Shown piece after piece: positions 22,817-32,200 of a stretch of 64,000 bases of DNA (positions are counted from its first letter, which is position 1; each line of letters opens with the position of its first letter). The notes beneath the pieces are model-generated. The model did not search any database and was not told the origin of the DNA. It saw only the letters and a list, made by a program, of their open reading frames with translations. Both the position numbers and the translations under genes were made by a program. Where the stretch lies: positions 7,192,001-7,256,000 of the forward strand of contig NC_064677.1 in NCBI RefSeq assembly GCF_023278565.1. The letters are read 5' to 3'. The DNA is from Colletotrichum lupini. Lineage: Eukaryota; Ascomycota; Sordariomycetes; Glomerellales; Glomerellaceae.

Positions 22817-25404
22817 ATGCCGACTCTACCGCTGGTCGGCCCAGCCGTCAACTCAACTAAGCCCTTTGGCCAACAGTCACCGCCACACGCATCATGGCAC
22901 GGCTTCACTCCCGGCCGACGTAGCTACGCCCCCGACGCCTCCATCGTGCTCGTCGGAATCCGAGGCACAGGCCGCTCAACTCTCGCCGTGATCGCGGCCA
23001 GCGCTTTAGGGTTCCGCTTACTCGACGCGGACCAGCAATTCTTCCAGATGACGGGCCTCTCACGAGCCAGTTACAAGACACAGCACGGTACTGCTGAATA
23101 TCGAAGGGAAGAGCTGAAGCTTCTGCATGCCATGCTATTCGAGAATCCGACAAAGTCTATCATCGCGTGTGGGCCAGGAGCTGTGGAAGAGACGGGGCAG
23201 GCGTGGCTTGCGGAATATGGACAGACGCATCCTATCATCTATGTCCTGAGAGATGCGGAAGACGTGAAGGAGCATCTCAAGGTATGGGATACTGAGGCTA
23301 TCACACGACTCTTTCAACTTAGTGGTCCAACGCATCGATCGATATCCAACTTTGAATTTTACAACATTTCAGATACCCTAGGGAAGGCCTCGGGCGAGCT
23401 CGCCACTATCCCCGGCCACCAGTCACCGAGGTCTCTTGCGTTAAAGCGGGTGGAGTACGACTTTCTCGGACTCATTGACAGCATCATGGAAAGCGACAGG
23501 CAGGGCTCGGAACGGTACCGTGCCACCGAGGGCTCTGCTTCATTACCACTGGAGCGCCGGCCATACACATATTCTCTCAACTTGCCAATGTCATTGGTAG
23601 AGACCGCCGGGGCGGAGCTTCGAAATATCACGACAACTGCCGATGTTGCGGAACTAGTTATCCCTGTGAGGGAACTACAGGCAACGTCGGCCGATTTTGA
23701 TGATGCAACTGCGAATCGCGTCTGTCGCTTGCTCTATGCCGTCAGGAGATTCACCCGTCTCCCTATCATCCTCAATCTCGAACTCGAATCCTCATCTACT
23801 GGCATAATGAGCGGCTTCTCGCAAGAACACGCCTCCGCATACTACCTTAGCGTCCTAAACCACGGCCTCCGTCTCGCTCCAGAGTACCTCTGCGTAGATC
23901 TCCGCTGCGACGAGAACATCATCCGAGATCTAGTCGCAAGTAAAGGAACAACAAAGATGATCGCCCACTACACCTGCAACTCCCTCTCTCCAAGCGGCTG
24001 GCGGAACCCAGGCCTGGAGGACAAGATGAGGTTGGCCGAGGACCTGGGCTGCGACGTCGTCCGAATATGTCGCGAGGCAAAGTCAACCAAGGACAATTTC
24101 GAGATTCAGCACTTCAAGCATGGCGCCGGCAAGCCCAGAGATGTGACGATCCCGCTTATTGCGTACAACACAGGCCGCCTCGGCCGCATGTCCTGCTTCA
24201 TGAACCCGACCTTCACGCCGGTCACCATGAACTTGCTTCGGAGACTGGCACCAGGCGGCTCGCCTCATTGCCTCTTGACGATCCACGAGGCGCAAAAGGC
24301 ACTCTACTCTTCCTTTCTCCTAGACCCGATGTACTTTGGCATCTACGGCACCAACGCATCCACAAGTTTGTCGCCAAGCATGCATAACCCCGCCTTCAAA
24401 TTCTGCGGTATGCCGCACGAGTACAAGATCTTTCACCAGCCTACCCTAAATCACCTACGTAAGCTCATCTCCGACGAGAACTTTGGAGGCGCGAGTATCA
24501 CAGCCCCCTTCAAGAAGGAGGTCTTTGCCATTGTCGACTTCACGAGCCCAGAAGCCAGGGCCATTGGCGCCGTCAACACGCTGGTGCCTCTGCGGTCGCG
24601 GAACATTGAGTCTTTGCTTGATCGCAATAGAGCTGGCCCAGTCGTTGCTCTGTATGGCGATAACACGGACTGGATCGGGATACACACCCGCATTCGGCAC
24701 AACCTGTCTCCCATCAACGGCGTCAAGAGGAGGACAACGGCGCTAGTTGTGGGTGCGGGAGGTATGGCTCGTGCAGCGATATACGGGCTTCTAAGGCTCG
24801 GTGTCCGCACCGTGCTTATACACAATCGAACGACGAGGACGGCTGAAGAGGTTGTAAGGCACTTCAACGGGTACCGATTCACGAGCGACGGGGCATCGAC
24901 GCCGACGGAGGTCAACGCCTCGCCGAAAGTTGACGCTCCTCCAAACAGTCCCACGATCCGTGTTATAGAATCCAAAGATGATAAGTGGCCAGACGACGCT
25001 GACTTTCCAACCATTGTGGTATCGTGTATCTCCACGCGTGAGATCGACGGGGAGTCGTCGGCTGATACGAGTCTGCCTCCGGGATGGCTGGCTAGTCCTA
25101 CAGGCGGAGTAGCCATTGAGGTAAGTTCGATATCTGCAAACGGATCAAATGAGGTGACACTGCTAACATACATTCGCAGCTATCGTATACGCCTCTGGAA
25201 ACACCTCTCCTGAAGCAGATCCGTGGCATGAGCGACCAGGGGTGGATCGCCGTCGACGGCCTAAGTGTTTTGCCGGAACAGGGTAAGAGACAATTTGAGC
25301 TCTTTACAGCACGCAAACCTCCGATCGAGATGATGCGTGAGTTGATTTCGCGAGCGTATAAGGAAAGGCTTGCAGACGGGGGCAAGATGCCAACAAGAGG
25401 GTAG
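22817..25404 (+). CDS. qutR: Quinate pathway repressor QutR / QA-1S
   Basis: Two exons (22817-25120, 25180-25404) give 842 residues, a little shorter than Aspergillus QutR (about 900). The protein is a derivative of the last three domains of the AROM enzyme. Residues about 40-215 are shikimate-kinase-like, about 255-500 type I dehydroquinase-like, and about 507-830 shikimate-dehydrogenase-like (FGIYGTNASTSLSPSMHN, ITAPFKKE, GDNTDWIG, VGAGGMARAA). The kinase P-loop reads GIRGTGRST (47-55), with Arg at the Walker A Lys, consistent with a non-enzymatic regulator. QutR binds and silences the activator QutA when quinate is absent. The qut genes downstream of it confirm the identity. Its own promoter carries a QutA operator, which suggests feedback. 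The SDH-like part could be mistaken for an enzyme, but the three-domain fusion without DHQ synthase/EPSP synthase is diagnostic. Confidence 0.95.
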
Positions 25405-25874
25405 CAATCTTGGCAAGGTTAGCATTCATGTGAGCGTAGCGTTTCAATGATGATATTTTCTTCACCACACTTGATTATGAGCAGTCGATGGAATTACTCA
25501 CTGGTAGAATGGTGTGTGCAGTCAATGAGTGTGTGGGAAATATCCTTCATGAGGAAACGTTGCCCACAAAAAGCGCATGTGGTGGCTAGCCTGATGGTAG
25601 CGGGAAAGACCTTTACCGTCCTGACAAGACACACGCCAAGCTTCTGACCGATGATGCCGATGAACGATCAATATCACGGCGCCATAATCGCAGTGTCATT
25701 TTAACATCGCAGTGTAGGTTTACTGAGTATAGCTTGGATATTTCTGTGCCAGCTGCAGGCATATCGAACCTAAACCGCCCACGAAGCCTTTCGCACTCAA
25801 ACTTTTCCACACCTCTAGCTCAGATCACGAGCTAGCAAAGCCAAGCTGTCAACGACGCCAAAGCCTGAGAGATA
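25405..25874. other. Promoter of the stand-alone dehydrogenase gene
   Basis: This holds the 3' flank of qutR and a candidate QutA operator at 25601-25618. Nothing else was recognised. Confidence 0.5.
25601..25618 (+). promoter_or_regulatory. Candidate QutA operator before the shikimate/quinate dehydrogenase
   Basis: The sequence is CGGGAAAGACCTTTACCG, a CGG-N12-CCG dyad with the invariant CTT, 256 bp before the ATG at 25875. It places this gene in the quinate regulon. Confidence 0.6.
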
Positions 25875-26777
25875 ATGGGGTCCATGGAAGCAAACCCCTC
25901 TATCCTGAAGAGGAACTTCTTCATCTTCGGTCATAACATCTCCCACACCCTTTCTCCAACCCTTCATAACACAGGATTCCGAGAACTTGCCCTCCCACAT
26001 CATTACGGTATCCACCAGACAGAGAGCGTCGACGCCTCGGTAGAATCCATCATCAAAGCCAATGACTTCGGGGGCGCATCAGTCACCTTTCCGCACAAAC
26101 TACAGATTGGCAAGCTCTTGGATGCAGTCACTCCCTGCGCCCAGAAGATTGGGGCCGTGAATACCGTCATCGTCGAGGAGGACCCGGAGAAGCGGTATAG
26201 GCGACTTGTGGGCGATAATACGGACTGGCATGGGATAAGGAGGTGTATCGAGCGCAGCGGGATATCGGATCTCCGTTCCTCGACTGCGCTGGTTCTGGGT
26301 GCTGGTGGGGCAGCTCGCGCGGCTTGCTATGCGATCCAGGAGTTGGGGATTACGCAGCTTCTCGTTGTGAACAGGACGATATCGAAGGCGGCCGAGATGG
26401 TGGAACAGTTCCCAGCCCTTGATTGCCAGGTCTTTGAGACCTTGGAAGATGCCGTATCTACCGAAAGGGAGCGAGATGGCTTGGATAGACTTCCTTTGAG
26501 AGTCATTGTCGCCTGCGTTCCTGCGGATGACTTTGGCGAGGACAAGATACCTGCAGGGCTGTTTGGCGCTGAGAAGGGAGTTTTGGTTGAGATGGCGTAT
26601 AGACCGCAGGTTACTGGTATGATGAAGACGGCATCACGGCATCCGGGCTGGACGATGTTTAAGGGTGTTGATGTACTGGAGGAACAGGCTTATGCCCAAT
26701 TCGAGTTGTGGACTGGGAAAGAAGCACCAGTCGAGGCGATGAAGGCTGCCATGCAGGCTAAGATCAATGAGAGATGA
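25875..26777 (+). CDS. Stand-alone shikimate/quinate 5-dehydrogenase
   Basis: This is an intronless gene of 300 residues of the AroE/SDH family, which reduces 3-dehydroshikimate or oxidises shikimate/quinate with NAD(P). The substrate domain shows SHTLSPTLHN near residue 25 and catalytic Lys in VTFPHK. Asp sits in GDNTDWHG, the cofactor glycine loop in LVLGAGGAARAA, and the C-terminal Gln helix in LEEQAYAQFE. All catalytic residues are present, in contrast to the QutR copy. Fungi make shikimate with the AROM pentafunctional enzyme, so a free-standing copy beside qutR under a QutA-type operator is more likely catabolic. It could use shikimate while QutB takes quinate, or the reverse. VVNRT after beta-2 resembles NADP-preferring SDHs, whereas QutB has VLNRD; this hints at different cofactor choice. 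Paralog assignment is inference. Confidence 0.88.
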   Translation: MGSMEANPSILKRNFFIFGHNISHTLSPTLHNTGFRELALPHHYGIHQTESVDASVESIIKANDFGGASVTFPHKLQIGKLLDAVTPCAQKIGAVNTVIVEEDPEKRYRRLVGDNTDWHGIRRCIERSGISDLRSSTALVLGAGGAARAACYAIQELGITQLLVVNRTISKAAEMVEQFPALDCQVFETLEDAVSTERERDGLDRLPLRVIVACVPADDFGEDKIPAGLFGAEKGVLVEMAYRPQVTGMMKTASRHPGWTMFKGVDVLEEQAYAQFELWTGKEAPVEAMKAAMQAKINER

Positions 26778-27058
26778 TAGAATGTTATGCCGTAGACAGA
26801 GCTTAAGACTTAAGTAAACTCGGGTGGAAACTCGGATATTCTACCCTCAATTCAGCCTCTACTTTATTGTTGAGGTGGAAGGAGATCAAGTTCCATGAAG
26901 GTGCAGACAACCATCCGACAGCAGCGTGTGTGTAGCACTATGTTTTGCGCAGAATACTTCACCACCTACCTTAGTCTGCGACATAGAATCTGAAGATCAT
27001 GAAAAGGATTTTGGGAAGGCATTTCTTTGATCATCATTATATCATATTTGCCAGTCCT

Positions 27059-27834
27059 CTACACGTCTATGGTATTTCCTTCAAGCCACTCCTTGGCCTG
27101 CCAGTAAAGTAAGTCGTGCTTGTCCAAGTTCACCGTCCCAACATGACGCCGATGCCCAGGCATATTCAAAAGAACTTTGACTCCCATCGTGAGCTCCTGG
27201 AAATACGCGAGATACTTGTACCCAGGAGGAAACGCAGCCAACTTTCCCTCATCAATCTCGGGGAACTTGGCCGGGTTGCAGGGAATCACCTTATCCTTCT
27301 CATACCAATGCCGTACCAGACGCGCGCCCCACCGATCTCCCACTTTTTCAAAGTAGAAACAGAAGCGGCAGTCAGCTTCTACGTCAAACTCGACGCTGTC
27401 AATCTCGAAGCGCTGTGTAATCGTCGCCTTGAGCTTGGTCACGGCCCTGGTGCCCTCGGCGTTGATATCTGTGCTGCAGCCGTGGCAGCGGTGCATGATA
27501 AAGGCGCCTTTGTCCATCCCTGCTTTGGAAGCCGCGATGAATTCTGTGAAAGGGACGCGGCCTGACCAGGTTGTGTAGACGTAGGCCCCTGGGTGGAAGA
27601 TGGACTCGAAGTTTTCCCATTCGCAGGCGTCCCTGGAGATCAATGCTGGTCAGTTACAACCTGCCAAAGTGATGCTCGTTTGACCACAAATTGGGCGATG
27701 TTTTACCTGTAAGACGGCCATCCTTCTGCCAATTCTCTCAACTTCAATCTTTCTAGAACCAAGTGATCTGGCCCATTGTTGCGGATGGCGTTGATGGGAC
27801 GGGACCCTGCAGGAAGACTGTGTAAATCAGGCAT
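27059..27834 (-). CDS. SnoaL-like (NTF2-fold) protein
   Basis: Exons 27707-27834 and 27059-27632 splice through a 74-nt intron to 233 residues. The start ATG at 27834 gives [13 protein letters not shown], then a helix ([17 protein letters not shown]) leading into an NTF2-like alpha+beta barrel. The barrel contains [17 protein letters not shown], the [11 protein letters not shown] turn and the [15 protein letters not shown] strand typical of a common fungal SnoaL-like family. SnoaL-fold proteins include cyclases, dehydratases and isomerases; the His and Asp residues in these strands could be catalytic, but no reaction can be assigned. It is divergent from qutE and shares its 540-bp promoter, which holds a QutA operator 209 bp from this start. 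A role in aromatic or quinate metabolism is therefore possible but unproven. Confidence 0.82.
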
Positions 27835-28043
27835 GTTTTCAAGGAGTGATTTGCCTAGTGATCACCGTTTCCTTGCAAACCTGGAGTTCAATAATGAGCA
27901 TCTACCGCGATGCAGACCTCATATGCCGGAAAAGACATCATGTAAGTGACTAAGCCAATCACGAGGCCATCCTATTAGGGAGCACTTCGCTATTCGGCAC
28001 ATTATCCGGCTCTTCCATCTCGGTGCGTTGGTGAGAGGCCGAA

Positions 28044-28061
28044 CGGATGAAAACTTTGCCG
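28044..28061 (+). promoter_or_regulatory. Candidate QutA operator in the SnoaL/qutE promoter
   Basis: The sequence is CGGATGAAAACTTTGCCG, a CGG-N12-CCG dyad with the invariant CTT, 312 bp before qutE and 209 bp before the SnoaL-like gene. Its inner 16 bases agree with the QA-1F consensus at 12 positions by eye. Confidence 0.65.
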
Positions 28062-28071
28062 CGTTGGGATC

Positions 28072-28107
28072 GCGGGGGCGCGGGGGTCCCGCATCTTGTT
28101 TCCCCGC
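28072..28107 (+). promoter_or_regulatory. Cluster of CreA-type carbon-repression boxes
   Basis: Three matches to the CreA consensus SYGGRG lie within 36 bp: GCGGGG at 28072-28077, GCGGGG at 28080-28085 and CCCCGC (reverse) at 28102-28107. They lie 11 bp beyond the QutA operator. Glucose repression of qut genes by CreA is known in Aspergillus. A short GC-rich run can produce such matches by chance. Confidence 0.45.
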
Positions 28108-28373
28108 ACCGATTCACGGAGCGATTTGGGCTTGACTCGGTCCACGCGGAGATGATTTGAGGGGAATCTGGGGAAAGTGTTTAACCAGTTTTTATTTTCT
28201 AGCTCCCTACTTGAAATCTTTAGATCCTGCATCTAATTCCCTTTGCAAGTTTGATATCTCACTTGTACATCATCAATTACCTTCGCGATTCGTCCTACGA
28301 AGCTTGTTCCACCTGTCCTACAAGACGAACAAACCTCTTGAAATACCACGAACAGTCCAGAACAGCAATCGCA

Positions 28374-28820
28374 ATGGCAAAGTCAATCCTCCTCATCAAC
28401 GGCCCCAACCTGAACCTCCTCGGTACCCGGGAACCGCACATCTACGGCTCGACCACACTCTCCCAGCTCGAGATGCAATCAAAAGAACACGCCAAGTCTC
28501 TCGGCGCAGACCTGCAATCCTTCCAATCCAACACTGAGGGCGCCATTGTCGAGCGCATACACGCGGCGCGGGGCAACGTCGACGTCATCATCATCAACCC
28601 CGCCGCCTACACACACACGAGCGTCGCCATCCGCGACGCGCTGCTAGGCGTCGATATCCCCTTCATCGAGCTGCACATTAGCAACACGCACGCGAGAGAG
28701 AGCTTCAGACATCACAGCTATTTGAGCGACAAGGCGGTTGCGGTTATCATGGGGTTGGGAATTCATGGATATGGGTACGCCATTGATCATGCCGTTAAGA
28801 ATATCAAGCCCAAGGCATAA
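28374..28820 (+). CDS. qutE: Catabolic type II 3-dehydroquinate dehydratase
   Basis: This is an intronless gene of 148 residues, the standard size for type II dehydroquinases. It converts 3-dehydroquinate to 3-dehydroshikimate, the second step of quinate breakdown; the native enzyme is a dodecamer in the cytosol. Active-site elements are all visible: [13 protein letters not shown] with its flexible-lid Arg, the catalytic Tyr of HIYG, the [17 protein letters not shown] strand-helix with Asn and His, and [17 protein letters not shown]. The ATG at 28374 is chosen because the family starts directly before SILLINGPN; the in-frame upstream codons belong to the leader. It corresponds to Aspergillus qutE and Neurospora qa-2. 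Fungal biosynthetic dehydroquinase is type I within AROM, so a type II enzyme here marks catabolism. Confidence 0.97.
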   Translation: MAKSILLINGPNLNLLGTREPHIYGSTTLSQLEMQSKEHAKSLGADLQSFQSNTEGAIVERIHAARGNVDVIIINPAAYTHTSVAIRDALLGVDIPFIELHISNTHARESFRHHSYLSDKAVAVIMGLGIHGYGYAIDHAVKNIKPKA

Positions 28821-28891
28821 ATAAATTCGATCAAATAAATCTGTTAAACCACTTCCCAAACATTGGACATAGATTTGGCCAGAATGAAAGG

Positions 28892-31222
28892 TTACCCCTC
28901 TGTCAGTGGCGACATCTCTCTACCACGAAGAGCCAGTGACTCGAATTCCTCATCGTCCTCGTATCCCAAATGTGCCAGAACTCGACTCCTTCTCGCTTGC
29001 TGTAAGTCCCTGCAGGGCCCATCCGTGGTCCAAAGCGATTTGAAAATCGACGGCTGATCTATGAGCTGGCGCGTTGCTGCCTCGCAGATACAAGCGATGA
29101 AATGCTTGGTAGCTGCTTTCATTTCTGGAGAGTTCGACTGTCTCACGAGAAGCTGAAACCCGTCTACCACGCAGAACAACAGCGGGGGAAGATATTCCAA
29201 CAAGGATTCGAGTAGGTTGATCGCTGGAGCTAAGCTGCGGGTCACCTCGGAACGGGTCTGCGGGATCGGAGAAATCGATTTGACTTTTTCGACAACACCT
29301 GCCTCGAAATGCGCATGCTCAGGAAGAGCCCGGGATATCTGGTAGACCAGGGAGTACACCATCTCTAAGAGCGCCCGTTCGCGGTCCAAAGATGCGCTTT
29401 TAGGTCGATGGATGAAGTGACAGAGGCTGGGAATATTCAGCTGACTGAGATCGTGAACCATTTGGGCTGCTAGCAAAGTCGCGTGCGAAGGCGGTTCGTC
29501 GTCGTCTCAACGTTAATGAGAATTAGCCAGATGATCTTTTATGCTGTAAGAAAGGGAGATTACTCACCAGGCACTTCAATCCAGAGAGCTACCGATTGCC
29601 TCGAAGAGACTAGCTTCACGAGATAAGCCCGCTTCTCTGCACTCACGAACACTTGCTTCAATGGGGACGTCAGAGATGCAATATGAGCAACCTGATGGAA
29701 TGTCTCCAAGTGCTTCAGGGACTCCTGAACTTTTTCCAATGTCCAGAGATTCCTCTCGTCGCTGAGTTCATCTTCAAGCAGCTCCGGCTCAGCTATTTCC
29801 TTGCCACTACTGGAATGACATCGCTTGTTAGAACCTTCAGACGTGCTATCTTCTTTGCTCCCAGATTTTGCGGTAGTATTCTGACTTTGTGGTAAAGTCT
29901 TGAATGACGCCACTTCAGTTAGCGAAGAAATCCTCGGAGCGTCGCACAGTCTGGATCGATCGACAGCGGCGCCAACCAAACTGGCCTGGAAAAGACTTCC
30001 GAGTCGGTCAAGCTTTGCATTCATGTCATTAATAGTACTCTGCTGAATGAGAATAATGCTGTGCATGATATCGTCTTTGCAGGCGGTCATCTTTTTGACT
30101 GCTGTATCGCAGGCGCTTAAAAGACCGTCTCCAAAACTGTTAAAGAAGCGTTTTGAGGAGGATGAAAGCCACTCGGTCAAGATAAATACGAGAAATTGGA
30201 ACAAGTGGCAATAGAACTTGCTGACTTGCCACCTGATATACTGGCGACGGGGATTTGCCCCGAGGGCGTTTCTGAGAAGCGACACTTGGCTTGAAAGGCG
30301 TTCTAGGCATTCGGATACGTTTTCTGCAGTGTCACTGTACGTCACCGCAACCTATGGTTCATTAGCAATCTTCGATTGCTCCAACGTGGACATGCACGGG
30401 TGAGTGGGTGCTTGAAAGAGACAATCATACCTGGATCAGCAGTGTGAAAGAGCCAACCAAGACTGAGGTGTATTTGTCTCCTTCAGGTAGAAGTTTGAGC
30501 AAGTATTTGTGGCTATTGATAGTTTCCGCCACTCCGACAAACCAAGACTTGATCTTGCCAGATCTTGTGCTCGATTTGGCATTGAGCTTGTCTCGCGCTT
30601 GATTGAAAAGTCTTCCAAACGTTCGAATATCGGGTTTAGAGGGAATGCTATCCCTCTCGCCTTTCGGTAGAGATTTGACGACCTTGGGCCACTGTGTCTC
30701 TAGATCCCGGGATATGCCTGCTAAGAGAACGGTGTCATGTAGCTCGACGTCTCTGTCCGTGGAATTATCAGCACAAAGTAAATGCAAGTAGCAAGGAGCT
30801 CTTGGTGAACCTTACCCTAAGCTCGTACCTTGGTAAATTTCTAACGATTCTAGGGCCGAAACCTCAGAAATGGTTCTACCAATGGCTTCATCTCGTCTCT
30901 CTAAGTCTACTTTCGTAGCTAGAGCTTGTCTAGATTGTCAAAATTGATATGTCAGGAATGAGGGCACTGAATGTTTTGATTGCATGTACTTGCGGTAAGT
31001 TGCCACCAGTGCTCTCTCGCTGCATCTGGTCAGTGTAACGACGCACCATTCGCAAAGCGGGCTCAGCCGCTTTGGCGCTCTGAGATATCATGGCAGCGGG
31101 ATTTACTTCCGCTCGAGATCCAAGTAAATCATTTGAGCCTGCGGCATTCTCAGAAATGTTGGAGGGTCATAAAGAAGAAAGAGAGTGTGTTACCTACCAA
31201 CAAAGAAGGAAAGGCCAGCCAT
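28892..31222 (-). CDS. Fungal protein with a degenerate NACHT/STAND-like ATPase region
   Basis: Six exons (31198-31222, 30994-31138, 30829-30929, 30431-30750, 29568-30351, 28892-29505) splice in frame to 662 residues; the second intron uses a GC donor (GCAAGT). Residues about 40-270 are a helical N-terminal region. It resembles the N-terminal effector-like domain (DUF7708-type) common before NACHT or ankyrin modules in fungi. The strand ALWIEVPG (about 450) stands where such proteins have their P-loop strand, but Gly-Lys-Ser is absent. The region that follows (LAAQMVHDL, RALLEMVYSLVYQI, PPLLFCVVDGFQLL) looks like a NACHT core with a Walker-B-like VVDG. It is probably a non-ATPase relative of NOD-like self-recognition proteins. 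It ends 72 bp from the qutE stop, convergently. The family call is tentative; the gene model is strong because all phases close. Confidence 0.7.
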
Positions 31223-32200
31223 GAATTCGTGCAAGCAACTTATCTAGGCAGCTGCTGCTGATGTTTGCCATCGAATTGCTAAAAATAGGTCAGGCTGAGG
31301 CCTCACTCAGTTCAATGCCACCGAGTAAGATGCTCTCAGAATGTTCTGGCGTATGGCTTCCAAAATCGGGGTGGTAGCCCGAAATGCCGCAGAGTACCAT
31401 GTAAGCGTGGCTCGTAAAGATTGATGAGCATCAGCGTAAAACCCCACCAATGGTTTCTATGTCAACGGTAGCTGAGACAGAGGGACCCATAGGCCTCGAA
31501 GCCGGACGTTCGTTTTGAAGGTATCAATCTGTACCAAGTGTGCAAGGAAAAGACCAGCCTCGACTCCCTCGACGGCGTTATACAACCCCTCTGCTACATC
31601 AAAACTGGCAAGGGTCAGGCGCCTGTTATTCGCAGAGATGGAGAACCCCGTCTCACCGTGCTAATACTCGCTCTGCAGTAAGCCTACCTAGCGTAGCGAG
31701 CCTGCTTGATATTTGCCGCTCATACCGATATATTGGCAACCATGAGTGCTATGAGCCAATAAGCAACAGAGATTGTCGGCTTCATCGAGGCAGGCTGGCA
31801 CTTGGGTCTTTTGGCAATATCCTAAAAGAGTATATCTGCTGTTACCCCCGCGCCTGACAGTGTGGAAGTCCTGGACTAAGCCAATGAGATTATCTGCCAC
31901 ATTCTGTCAAATCTCATCGGTGTCTACAATTGCTTTCACTTTGGGTTAGTGGGCTGCTGGCAGGGCAAAGAGGTGCGCTCGGCGTCTCGAAACCCATCCT
32001 CCGTGGGTATGGATTAGGGACGGAGACAGGCGATGTCGCAGGGGCACAGCATGCATCCGTTCCGGGGATCATAAGGTTATAAAGCACGTTGTCTGAGTAA
32101 AGTAACTGATTCGGCGCTCGATTTCTTTGAAGAGTAGCAACTAATTAGGTGTACGCACCTCTGAGGGCGTCATCCCCTACAAGATCCTGAACTTGCAATA
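31223..32200. other. Divergent intergenic between the NACHT-like and AAA+ genes
   Basis: This 980-bp interval has no supported gene. I scanned its CGG/CCG triplets and saw no CGG-N12-CCG pair, unlike the neighbouring qut promoters. No RNA or repeat was recognised. Confidence 0.45.

Larger units (their letters stand above)
27835..28373. promoter_or_regulatory. Bidirectional promoter, SnoaL-like gene / qutE
   Basis: This 540-bp divergent interval carries one candidate QutA operator (28044-28061), a second shorter dyad CGG-N8-CCG (27995-28008, containing TTATCC) and a cluster of CreA-type boxes (28072-28107). A pyrimidine-rich leader precedes qutE. Confidence 0.6.

Noticed and set aside
27995..28008. 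CGG-N8-CCG containing TTATCC as a second QutA site
   Set aside because: Only the right half resembles the consensus and the spacing is 8, not 12. Many N8 pairs occur by chance elsewhere (for example 16206-16275).
28251..28373. Upstream extension of the dehydroquinase frame
   Set aside because: The frame is open but lies in the leader. Type II enzymes start just before the NGPNLNLLG motif, matching the ATG at 28374.
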